Part shown: piece after piece, positions 1-5,353 of the stretch
How positions within the stretch are numbered: the stretch's first letter is position 1
Layout of the letters: each line of letters opens with the position of its first letter
Assembly (NCBI GenBank): GCA_029856425.1
Contig: JAHQWZ010000139.1
Location: 1-5,709 of the forward strand
Length of the DNA: 5,709 nucleotides
Origin: Candidatus Thorarchaeota archaeon
GTDB taxonomy: Archaea > Asgardarchaeota > Thorarchaeia > Thorarchaeales > Thorarchaeaceae
Direction of reading: 5' to 3'
Notes under the pieces: model-generated
What the model was told of the DNA's origin: nothing
The model's input: only the letters and a program-made list of their open reading frames with translations
Database searches by the model: none
Position numbers and translations under genes: made by a program

Positions 1-2
1 AG

Positions 3-59
3 AATGAGGAGAACCTCCCTGCCATTCATAGTCGATTCGACTGGTTGGATACTCTTTAA
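3..59 (+). CDS. Possible C-terminal tail of an upstream gene (partial)
   Basis: The first bases read open in the third frame from the window edge, as NEENLPAIHSRFDWLDTL, and stop at TAA 57-59. The composition (acidic start, aromatic and leucine residues near the end) is plausible for a protein C-terminus, and the stop lies directly before the GTG that opens the next gene in the same frame, as expected in a tight operon. The evidence is thin: only 18 residues are visible, and another frame is also open here, to a TAG at 73-75. I cannot assign a function. Confidence 0.3.
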   Translation, partial: NEENLPAIHSRFDWLDTL

Positions 60-1046
60 GTGCTTCGTGTCCTAGAAGCATCCGCTCCTATGACGGATTA
101 CGGTTTCAAAGCTAATGTGCAAATGAAGAATAACCTCGAGCCACTATTCCGTAATGCCTTGGATATGCCTGACCTCACCATAGAACGTGCTCTAGGTGGA
201 ATGTCCAACATCAACTTGCTTGCTCGTAGTAAAAAGGCAATTTTGGTACTGCGCACGCCGGCGTTGCGGATTGAGTTCTCCGCTAATCATTATGAAAAAG
301 AGTTTCATGTTTGCACAGAACTGGCTCGCAATGAATTGAGCCCTTGTCCCTTGCATTATGGCGTTCTCGACGATGATACGCAGACTCCCTTTATGGCCTA
401 TTATTATGAAAAGGGAGTTGTTCACGCCAGCTTGAATTCCATGAGTCACGATGATCTTTCGAAACTAAAAACCAGTATGAATAGATTCCAGAATCTTGAA
501 GTTCACGGAGCACCAACCTATTCCAGTGCTGCAGAATATCTGCATTACCTCAATAAGAGAACTGACTCATTCTTGTCCGACTCAGAAACGCTTTCGAAGA
601 AGATGAAAAATGGAGTATTTTCTCTTGACAAATTGCATCGGTCTCTTGAATCCATTTTGGATGCTGTCAAATGGTCAGGAGTTGGAATGCATGGCGATCT
701 CCGTCCAAGCAATATGCTATTCCAAGATGAACGTGTTCTGTTCTTGGATTGGAGTGAGTACTGCAGAGGAGATGCCCTCTTTGATTTTGCCTACCTTGTA
801 ACAGAACCAATGGAGCCCTTCTCCATTAATATCTTGAAGAGCTTAATTTCACCAAATGACTCCGAAATGCTCCCACTACGAGGTCTTGCATTGTTTTCCT
901 GCGTTTCTTGGGCTCTGGAAAGATTGATTCGGTGTGAACTCAATCAGGTTGCTTTGAATCTTTCAAACAATGATATTATTCAATCAATGGAAACCTATGT
1001 CCGGAGTAAGACTGCAGAGCTATTCCAGATTCTAAAACGAATCTAG
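60..1046 (+). CDS. APH/choline-kinase-like phosphotransferase of unknown substrate
   Basis: A protein-kinase-like fold enzyme of the aminoglycoside phosphotransferase/choline kinase group, expected to transfer the ATP gamma-phosphate to a small molecule in the cytoplasm. Visible motifs (328-residue numbering) are a nucleotide-loop-like LGGMSNINLL at 45-54, VLR at 63-65 where the ATP-anchoring basic residue sits, a candidate helix-C glutamate at 79-81, the catalytic loop HGDLRPSNML at 211-220 (D213, N218), and the metal-binding LDWSEYCRGD at 229-238 followed by LFDFAYL. All key catalytic positions are present and the length is normal, so it is probably active. The start is uncertain: GTG 60 directly follows a stop codon, and ATG 90 or ATG 123 are in-frame alternatives; none has a clear Shine-Dalgarno. 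The family covers choline, homoserine, methylthioribose, thiamine and antibiotic kinases, and I cannot choose among them. It converges on the helicase gene with overlapping stops. Confidence 0.85.
   Translation: MLRVLEASAPMTDYGFKANVQMKNNLEPLFRNALDMPDLTIERALGGMSNINLLARSKKAILVLRTPALRIEFSANHYEKEFHVCTELARNELSPCPLHYGVLDDDTQTPFMAYYYEKGVVHASLNSMSHDDLSKLKTSMNRFQNLEVHGAPTYSSAAEYLHYLNKRTDSFLSDSETLSKKMKNGVFSLDKLHRSLESILDAVKWSGVGMHGDLRPSNMLFQDERVLFLDWSEYCRGDALFDFAYLVTEPMEPFSINILKSLISPNDSEMLPLRGLALFSCVSWALERLIRCELNQVALNLSNNDIIQSMETYVRSKTAELFQILKRI
1043..1046. other. CTAG tetranucleotide carrying both convergent stop codons
   Basis: The + strand phosphotransferase ends with TAG at 1044-1046 and the - strand helicase ends with TAG read from 1045-1043. 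The two genes overlap by exactly these four bases, so there is no room for an intergenic terminator. Transcripts from each side must run into the other gene as antisense RNA, or terminate inside it. Confidence 0.95.
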
Positions 1047-2746
1047 AAGAAGCTCTCCGGAGCTCTTTCCCAGATGTCCTCATCGAGTGATGCAATCACA
1101 TACTGATAGCCCTGCTCTGTGAGGAAAAGCTGGCGTTTTGCTGCGAAGTCCATATCCCGTGTGTCCTTTGTAATCAGCGAATAGAACCGAGCGAAGCTCC
1201 CATCTGTCTTTGGTCTGAGAATCCTGCCCAGCCTCTGAGCTTCCTCCTGTCTTGACCCAAAAGTACCGGAAACTTGGATTGCTACATTGGCGTCTGGGAG
1301 GTCAAGTGCGAAGTTTGCGACTTTCGACACGACCAGGATTTTCTGTTCACCTTCCCGAAAGGCATCATACAATGCCTGGCGTTCTGAATTTGGCGTCTTC
1401 CCAGTAATCAATGGCGCCTTTATCTCTTCAGCAATAATCTTGAGTTGGTCGAGATACATTCCAATGACAAGCACATTGTCATCCTCGTGATAGGAAGTAA
1501 GTGTCCTGATGAGTTTCAGTTTCTCAGGATTCTCTGCAGCGATTCTGTATTTCTTCCTATCCTCGGCAAGGGCATATTTCCTTCGCAGCTTGTCTGGCAG
1601 CTCAAGGCGAATCTCATAACATATAGCTGTAGCAATCCATCCCTGGTCTTCGAGGAGCTTCCAAGGCATATCATAGCGCTTGGGTCCAATCAAACTAAAT
1701 ACATCCTCTTCACGTCCATCCTCACGTACAAGAGTGGCTGTCAGTCCAAGGCGTCGGGTGGCCTGTATTGTTGCGGTTGCTCTGAAGACTGGAGCAGGAA
1801 GAAGGTGTACTTCGTCGTAGATAATGAGACCCCAGTTCCTCGCCTCGAAGATACCAAAGTGCTCAAACGCTTCCTCCCTGGATCTCCTCCATGTGAGAAT
1901 CTGATATGTGGCAACGGTAATAGGACGCACCTCTTTCATGTCGCCGGTGTATTCTCCAATGTCCTCAGGCTTTAAGTCCGTCTTATCAAGAAGCTCTTGA
2001 ATCCATTGGCGGACCGCGATAACATTTGGGCAAAGGATAAGCGTTGACGTCTGCAGTTTTTCTATGGCACCCATCCCGACCATAGTCTTGCCCGCACCAC
2101 ATGGTAGCACTACTACGCCTGATCCTCCTTTAACACCCCCCCCTGCATAGAAGGTATCAACAGCATCATTCTGGTATCTTCTCAGTCCCCATGTCTTTCC
2201 TTCTAGCGTGATATCACGCATATTCAGTGCTAGAGCCTCGCCCTCCACATAACCTGCGAGATCTTCTACTGGATGACCAAGCTCGAGCAAGGCGTGCTTA
2301 AGAAAGCCTCTTTGTCCAGGTACAACCAAGTATGATCTCTCGTCAATTCGTTCCTCGAGATACTCCTGGACTTTCTTCTGAGCTCCAATCTCTTCGGCTA
2401 GATCCTCCTCTTCACATTCGAGAATTAGATCAGGGCCTTCCATAAACAATGTGATTTGACCGTATCTGGACATGTATTCGATGATTTCGCGTTTGATATT
2501 CTCAGGAATAGGATATTTGGCATACCTCTCTAGGGAATCAACCACTTCTCGGGATGTCATTCCCATCGCAGCAGAGTTCCAGAGACTCAGAGGAGTCACT
2601 CGGTATGTATGTACATATTCTGGACTCTTCACGAGCTCTGCGAACCTGGCTAGCGAGTCCCTGGCCTCTTCATACTTGGGATTGTCCACTTCAAGGAGGA
2701 CCGACTTGTCGGACTGTACTATCAGCGGGTTCATCAGATTTGGCAT
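1043..2746 (-). CDS. XPB/Rad25-family DNA helicase, long bacterial-type form
   Basis: Superfamily 2, 3'-to-5' DNA helicase/translocase of the XPB family (567 residues), expected to act on DNA in repair or, in eukaryotes, within TFIIH. Residues about 1-170 match the N-terminal XPB/Ssl2 domain (PLIVQSDKSVLLEVD at 7-21, VHTYRVTPLSLWN at 45-57). Then follow the LRRYQNDAV region (188-196), Walker A PCGAGKT (215-221), DEVH box (311-314, within DEVHLLPAPVFR), motif III TAT (336-338), the RED motif (341-343), a thumb-like stretch near 360-405, and motif VI QRLGRILRP (504-512). All catalytic motifs are intact. From memory it resembles the long mycobacterial XPB throughout, including the N-terminus, more than the shorter archaeal XPB of about 450 residues. 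The start at ATG 2746 is backed by GAGG 7 bases upstream; M5 is an alternative. No Bax1 or XPD gene is beside it. Confidence 0.96.
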   Translation of the reverse strand: MPNLMNPLIVQSDKSVLLEVDNPKYEEARDSLARFAELVKSPEYVHTYRVTPLSLWNSAAMGMTSREVVDSLERYAKYPIPENIKREIIEYMSRYGQITLFMEGPDLILECEEEDLAEEIGAQKKVQEYLEERIDERSYLVVPGQRGFLKHALLELGHPVEDLAGYVEGEALALNMRDITLEGKTWGLRRYQNDAVDTFYAGGGVKGGSGVVVLPCGAGKTMVGMGAIEKLQTSTLILCPNVIAVRQWIQELLDKTDLKPEDIGEYTGDMKEVRPITVATYQILTWRRSREEAFEHFGIFEARNWGLIIYDEVHLLPAPVFRATATIQATRRLGLTATLVREDGREEDVFSLIGPKRYDMPWKLLEDQGWIATAICYEIRLELPDKLRRKYALAEDRKKYRIAAENPEKLKLIRTLTSYHEDDNVLVIGMYLDQLKIIAEEIKAPLITGKTPNSERQALYDAFREGEQKILVVSKVANFALDLPDANVAIQVSGTFGSRQEEAQRLGRILRPKTDGSFARFYSLITKDTRDMDFAAKRQLFLTEQGYQYVIASLDEDIWERAPESFF

Positions 2747-2753
2747 TCGTATT

Positions 2754-2757
2754 CCTC
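2754..2757 (-). promoter_or_regulatory. Shine-Dalgarno GAGG of the XPB gene
   Basis: Read on the - strand, the bases before ATG 2746 are AATGAGGAATACGA. GAGG lies 7 bases from the start codon, a usual spacing, which favours this start over the in-frame ATG four codons later. Confidence 0.5.
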
Positions 2758-2839
2758 ATTCTATATTGCGGGTTGTTTCATTCCTTACCTTGTCTTCATC
2801 GAATCGCGATATGGAAACCGAAGGACGGCGAGATGACTT

Positions 2840-2850
2840 TAAGATAAATC
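2840..2850 (-). promoter_or_regulatory. Candidate TATA element for the XPB gene
   Basis: On the - strand the sequence GGATTTATCTTAAAG carries an AT-rich TATA-like core (TTTATCTT), with the purine-rich CGGAAGG before it in the BRE position. A start of transcription about 25 bases downstream would leave a leader of roughly 70 bases before the ATG at 2746. This is a match by eye only. Confidence 0.3.
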
Positions 2851-2891
2851 CTTCCGTTTGGCATTGAAAGGGGCACCTCATCACGTTGACC

Positions 2892-2906
2892 ACAAATCCT
2901 TTATAG
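2892..2906 (+). promoter_or_regulatory. Archaeal BRE/TATA promoter without a known gene
   Basis: ACAAAT at 2892-2897 fits the BRE pattern RNWAAW exactly, and CTTTATAG at 2899-2906 fits a TATA box just downstream of it. The TATA centre is about 26-27 bases upstream of ATG 2930, the expected distance to a transcription start, so a leaderless message beginning at or next to that ATG is predicted. It could also be a distant promoter for the RIO pair with a leader of about 300 bases. Confidence 0.45.
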
Positions 2907-2929
2907 CAAATTTACTGGGCAGAACGCGC

Positions 2930-3019
2930 ATGACTCGAAAGGAGGTGCAGTTCCATATGATTGCGAAAGGATTGGTTGTTGCAGTGGACACTTGCACCCG
3001 CAATGAGGGTGCCAATTAA
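2930..3019 (+). CDS. Candidate mini-ORF of 29 residues (or 20 from an internal start)
   Basis: ATG 2930 opens a frame of 29 codons ending at TAA 3017-3019, placed where a leaderless message from the upstream TATA box would begin. A second in-frame ATG at 2957 sits 9 bases after GGAGGTG (2941-2947), a near-perfect archaeal ribosome-binding site, and would give the 20-residue peptide MIAKGLVVAVDTCTRNEGAN. The first half is mildly hydrophobic (GLVVAV), one cysteine is present, and there is no membrane segment or known motif. It may be a true small protein, a leader peptide, or the decayed start of a lost gene. I do not recognise it. The promoter and ribosome-binding site are better evidence than the peptide itself. 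Confidence 0.35.
   Translation: MTRKEVQFHMIAKGLVVAVDTCTRNEGAN
2941..2947 (+). promoter_or_regulatory. GGAGGTG ribosome-binding site in an otherwise gene-poor region
   Basis: The AAAGGAGGTG run ending at 2947 is complementary to the usual CACCTCC of archaeal 16S rRNA. It lies 9 bases from ATG 2957. Such a full match is unlikely to persist by chance right behind a TATA box, which supports translation of the mini-ORF. Confidence 0.4.
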
Positions 3020-3039
3020 ACGGCATTCACTGTTTCTTT
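2994..3039 (+). terminator. Candidate hairpin plus T-rich terminator after the mini-ORF
   Basis: GCACCC (2994-2999) pairs with GGGTGC (3007-3012) across a 7-base loop, and the stem can be extended with a bulge through TTG and CAA. The TAA of the mini-ORF follows at 3017, and the T-rich TGTTTCTTTG lies at 3030-3039. Together these could end a transcript of about 110 bases started near 2930. The stem overlaps the last codons, so a role as an attenuator ahead of the RIO genes is also possible. Confidence 0.3.
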
Positions 3040-3108
3040 GTGCTAGCATTCATTTCACGCATCATGTATGTAACGCTCATTGATGCACATTGCGTGTGGC
3101 TGCTCGTC

Positions 3109-3118
3109 TGCTAATATT
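3109..3118 (+). promoter_or_regulatory. Weak TATA-like candidate for the RIO pair
   Basis: GCTAATATTG is the most TATA-like string between the mini-ORF and the first RIO gene and would start transcription near 3140, giving a leader of about 90 bases. A weaker alternative, GCATAGAT near 3198-3205, would make GTG 3228 leaderless. Neither has a convincing BRE. Confidence 0.22.
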
Positions 3119-3227
3119 GGTTTGATGTGCTTAGAACATAAGATGCGTACCAGCTCAGTCAATGAGAGTGAAATCAAAAGTTGAAAAAAAACACGATGCA
3201 TAGATTGCTGGGCTCACATTATGGCCG

Positions 3228-4073
3228 GTGCCAAGAGTGAGTCGAGTTGAGAAGCATAACCCTCTGAAGAGCGGCGTGATCGTCCAAAAGCGTGTTGCTC
3301 TCAGGGGAGAATCATCTGGTGGGAAAACTGAGATCAAAGAGCTCACCTTTGATACAGTCCGGGAAGATGCCATAAGGTATGGACTCGCAACCGATGTGAC
3401 CTATCAGATCAACGCAGGAAAGGAAGCCTCCATCTTCCTTGCTCAATGGAGAGGACACCATATAATCCTGAAAGCTTACCGATTATGGCAATCCTCTCAC
3501 AAGATGTCTAAGAAGAAGGGTTACGTAGCTCAGGGAACGAGTAAGAGGACACATTTCATTCTTGGAATGATAGAGGACCTGGCAGTCATGGAATATGATT
3601 ATCTCATGAATTGCTTTAGGTCAGGGGTTCACGTTCCTACTCCCATTGGTCGAGTTGGTAACTATCTCACTATGAGATTCATTGGAGATGGGACTCAGCC
3701 TGCTCCTCAGCTCAAAGATGTCCATCTTGAGAATCCTGAGAAGGTCCTAGACCAGATTCTGGATGATTACTTATTGATGTACAGCAAAGCGCACTATGTC
3801 CATGGAGACCTCAGTGCTTACAATATTTTATGGTGGGAGTACCGTCCATGGATTATCGATGTTCCACAGGCGGTTAGCGTCAACAAGTGGTCCGACATGC
3901 TCAAGGTTGAGAAGCTGCTCTCGAGGGATATTAGCAACATTCTCGTTTACTTCGAGAGCTATGAAATCTATCGCGATCCAGAACATATTGTTCAGGTCTT
4001 CCTCGATGAGTATATTCCCGAGAATCTGAAGAACTACAGAGAGCTGACTTCTGAGGGCGTTGAGCTGCTTTAG
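3228..4073 (+). CDS. RIO1-like atypical serine kinase/ATPase, paralogue A
   Basis: RIO-family kinases act on late small-subunit ribosome maturation in archaea and eukaryotes, often as ATPases. This 281-residue protein lacks the winged helix of RIO2 and resembles RIO1. It has the modified P-loop NAGKEASIF (62-70), ATP-binding lysine K82 in ILKAYR, helix-C-like glutamate E122, the hinge region YLTMRFIG (146-153) followed by APQLKDV, catalytic loop VHGDLSAYNIL (191-201; D194, N199) and metal-binding IIDVPQ (209-214; D211). Proline replaces the serine usual in IIDVSQ. The loop between K82 and E122 is 11 residues longer than in the neighbouring paralogue and is rich in K and S. GTG 3228 is the first start after an in-frame stop; GTG 3237 also fits the alignment, and neither has a Shine-Dalgarno. 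It is followed by paralogue B after 30 bp. The substrate is unknown; a role outside ribosome assembly is possible. Confidence 0.92.
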   Translation: MPRVSRVEKHNPLKSGVIVQKRVALRGESSGGKTEIKELTFDTVREDAIRYGLATDVTYQINAGKEASIFLAQWRGHHIILKAYRLWQSSHKMSKKKGYVAQGTSKRTHFILGMIEDLAVMEYDYLMNCFRSGVHVPTPIGRVGNYLTMRFIGDGTQPAPQLKDVHLENPEKVLDQILDDYLLMYSKAHYVHGDLSAYNILWWEYRPWIIDVPQAVSVNKWSDMLKVEKLLSRDISNILVYFESYEIYRDPEHIVQVFLDEYIPENLKNYRELTSEGVELL

Positions 4074-4090
4074 CTGGAAAAAGGGAGATT

Positions 4091-4097
4091 GGAGGTG
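4091..4097 (+). promoter_or_regulatory. Strong Shine-Dalgarno GGAGGTG fixing the start of RIO paralogue B
   Basis: GGAGGTG lies 6 bases before ATG 4104, ideal spacing. This makes ATG 4104 the likely start rather than the in-frame TTG at 4089, which would place the Shine-Dalgarno inside the coding sequence. The site sits in the 30-bp gap after the stop of paralogue A. Confidence 0.8.
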
Positions 4098-4103
4098 GCA
4101 GAA

Positions 4104-4904
4104 ATGAGTCCTGGTGTGGTCGAGAAGTTTAATCCAAAGAAGGCAAGTGCACTCACAACAAAACGTGATTTGGAGCGTGGTCATCAAAGAGGAAGGCACG
4201 TGCCTATTCATGAAATAACCCTTGAAGAGGTGCGTGCTAATGCAATCCAGTTCGGACTAGCCACCGACCTCTTGTACCAGGTGAGTGCAGGAAAGGAGGC
4301 TTCAATATTCCTTGCCATGTGGAAGGAGCACCCAATAATTCTCAAGGCCTACCGATTCTGGACCTCGGCCCAATCGAAAAAGAAGCGAGGCTACTTTGCG
4401 CCCACTCAGATGGAGGCTTTAGCCGCCAGGGAGTATGATATACTCAACACCTGCTTTGCAGCGGGAGTTCATGTTCCGACCCCCGTTGGACGAGTGGGCA
4501 ACTATCTCACTATGAGATTCATCGGAGAAGGGACTGAGATAGCTCCTCAACTAAAAGATGTGAATCTTGCCAATCCTGAACTAGTCCTAGAGCAAATACT
4601 TGATGACTATCTGGTGATGTATCGGGATGCCCATTACGTACATGGGGACCTTAGCAAGTATAACATACTTTGGTGGAAGAATAAGCCCTGGATTATTGAT
4701 GTTTCGCAGGCTTATCGAGTCGATGCATGGGCTAACATGAAGCGAGTTGAATCATTATTATTCAGGGATATTCGGAACATTCTATCATATTTCAGGAAGT
4801 ATAATGTTCAGAGAGATCCAGACTATATTCTTCAACAATTTATCTCAGAGTATACGCCGCGGAATTTGAGAAATTACAGAGAGTCGGTCGATTTCTCTCA
4901 ATAG
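4104..4904 (+). CDS. RIO1-like atypical serine kinase/ATPase, paralogue B
   Basis: The second RIO1-like kinase has 266 residues from ATG 4104. Motifs are P-loop SAGKEASIF (61-69), K81 in ILKAYR, E110 in AAREYDIL, the hinge YLTMRFIG (134-141), catalytic VHGDLSKYNIL (179-189; D182, N187) and metal-binding IIDVSQ (197-202; D199), which has the canonical serine. Every residue expected for activity is present. Counted by hand without gaps, 97 of 139 residues from VHVPTP to the shared NYRE near the C-terminus match paralogue A, so the two arose by duplication and then diverged mostly in the loop before the helix-C glutamate and at the ends. Both share a tryptophan pair after the catalytic loop (ILWW, then PWIIDV) and an N-terminal VEK-x-NP signature. 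It is probably co-transcribed with paralogue A but has its own strong ribosome-binding site. The gene ends at TAG 4902. Confidence 0.93.
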   Translation: MSPGVVEKFNPKKASALTTKRDLERGHQRGRHVPIHEITLEEVRANAIQFGLATDLLYQVSAGKEASIFLAMWKEHPIILKAYRFWTSAQSKKKRGYFAPTQMEALAAREYDILNTCFAAGVHVPTPVGRVGNYLTMRFIGEGTEIAPQLKDVNLANPELVLEQILDDYLVMYRDAHYVHGDLSKYNILWWKNKPWIIDVSQAYRVDAWANMKRVESLLFRDIRNILSYFRKYNVQRDPDYILQQFISEYTPRNLRNYRESVDFSQ

Positions 4905-4927
4905 CCCTTAAGATGACGCTAGCTTTC

Positions 4928-4959
4928 ATGCCAAAATGATGATTCTTAGCTCTTGGCAT
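4928..4959. repeat. 7-bp inverted repeat downstream of the RIO pair
   Basis: ATGCCAA (4928-4934) and TTGGCAT (4953-4959) are exact reverse complements separated by 18 bases. The + strand sequence after it (AAACAATATT) has no T-run, so it is a poor classical terminator. It might be an operator, an RNA stem at the 3' end of the RIO transcript, or chance. Confidence 0.3.
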
Positions 4960-4990
4960 AAACAATATTGCCGCCAGCCCGCAGGCCGTG

Positions 4991-4998
4991 GTTAATAG
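4991..4998 (+). promoter_or_regulatory. Candidate TATA box for the 74-residue gene
   Basis: GTTAATAG is centred about 25 bases before ATG 5020, so transcription would begin at or beside the start codon. This matches the lack of a Shine-Dalgarno there and suggests a leaderless message. Confidence 0.35.
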
Positions 4999-5019
4999 GA
5001 AAAATCCATACATGTTGAT

Positions 5020-5244
5020 ATGATAAATCGTGCTAGCAAGTGGGTGGTCGTCAATGGAAGAGTCTTCAGACTCGAGCGCGTGGTTGACGATGTCAGCACG
5101 GCTCTGCTTCTCCAAAGGACGCTGTCTGTGATGTGCGAGGTTCATCTGAAACGTACCGATGATGGCAGGTGGGCAATCTATTGGAGATCAAAGAAGGATA
5201 AAATCGAATGCACACCAAAGGCGATAGCAAGTCCTGTTGAATGA
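5020..5244 (+). CDS. Small hypothetical protein, 74 residues
   Basis: A short basic protein I cannot name. It begins with a probable strand pair (KWVVVNGRVFRLERVV, residues 7-22), continues with a helix-like stretch (VSTALLLQRTLSV, 25-37), and ends in a likely beta hairpin, CEVHLKRTDDGRWAIYWRSKK (39-59), rich in charged and aromatic residues. The C-terminal 15 residues look disordered. There is no signal peptide, membrane segment or cysteine cluster (only C39 and C64). Small archaeal proteins with a charged hairpin of the type R-x-x-DGRW-x-I-YW exist, but I cannot tie it to a described family. ATG 5020 suits a leaderless start. It could belong functionally with the RIO genes 115 bp upstream, but it seems to have its own promoter and is followed by a terminator palindrome. 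Confidence 0.6.
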   Translation: MINRASKWVVVNGRVFRLERVVDDVSTALLLQRTLSVMCEVHLKRTDDGRWAIYWRSKKDKIECTPKAIASPVE

Positions 5245-5246
5245 AA

Positions 5247-5294
5247 AGCAAAAAATAAGGTGAGAGAGGAGTGGAGTCCACTCCGTTTTCATTT
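5247..5294. terminator. Palindromic bidirectional terminator between convergent genes
   Basis: GGAGTGGA (5268-5275) and TCCACTCC (5277-5284) form a perfect inverted repeat around one central base, giving a 6-7 bp stem with a 3-5 base loop as RNA. On the + strand it is followed by GTTTTCATTT. On the - strand, past the stem, comes an A-rich + strand tract (5247-5257, plus neighbours) that reads as a T-run. It therefore suits the end of the 74-residue gene and of the ACT-like gene from the other side. Confidence 0.55.
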
Positions 5295-5353
5295 GGGTAG
5301 ATAGCTTCTCTCCGGTCCAATGAAAGAGGGAAACAAATCTGGCGCATTCGTTA

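Larger units (their letters stand above)
2747..3227. other. Divergent intergenic region of about 480 bp
   Basis: This region lies between the start of the XPB gene (- strand) and the first RIO kinase (+ strand) and holds no long coding frame that looks real. It contains the candidate XPB promoter near 2845, a BRE/TATA promoter on the + strand near 2892-2906, a mini-ORF (2930-3019) with a hairpin at its end, and T-rich and A-rich stretches (TGTTTCTTTG at 3030-3039, a run of eight A at 3184-3191). I see no tRNA, rRNA, CRISPR or IS end in it. Confidence 0.7.

Noticed and set aside
1445..1975. A 176-codon + strand frame inside the XPB gene.
   Set aside because: It lies wholly antisense to conserved helicase motifs, and its composition (rich in S, C, L and P) is typical of a shadow frame.
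2472..2867. Two overlapping + strand frames covering the 5' end of XPB and its promoter.
   Set aside because: They are mostly antisense to the conserved XPB N-terminal domain, have no ribosome-binding site, and show no recognisable motif.
3056..3097. Competing stems CACGCA/TGCGTG and GCATCA/TGATGC that could suggest a riboswitch-like switch.
   Set aside because: The stems are only six bases, the loops are long, and there is no known riboswitch core; it could easily be chance.
3143..3184. A 13-residue ORF after the TATA-like string at 3109.
   Set aside because: No ribosome-binding site and too short to judge; any random 40-base stretch can give this.
4936..4942. ATGATGA resembling a C box of a C/D guide RNA.
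   Set aside because: No CTGA D box is found at a suitable distance and there is no C'/D' pair.
4840..5145. A - strand frame with a hydrophobic segment (MYGFFLLTTACGLAAILFM) that could be a one-pass membrane protein.
   Set aside because: It runs 65 bases antisense into the end of RIO paralogue B and overlaps the better supported 74-residue gene, has no ribosome-binding site, and its tail is simply the complement of the RIO coding sequence. A 57-residue version starting at the methionine of MYGF is not excluded but unsupported.
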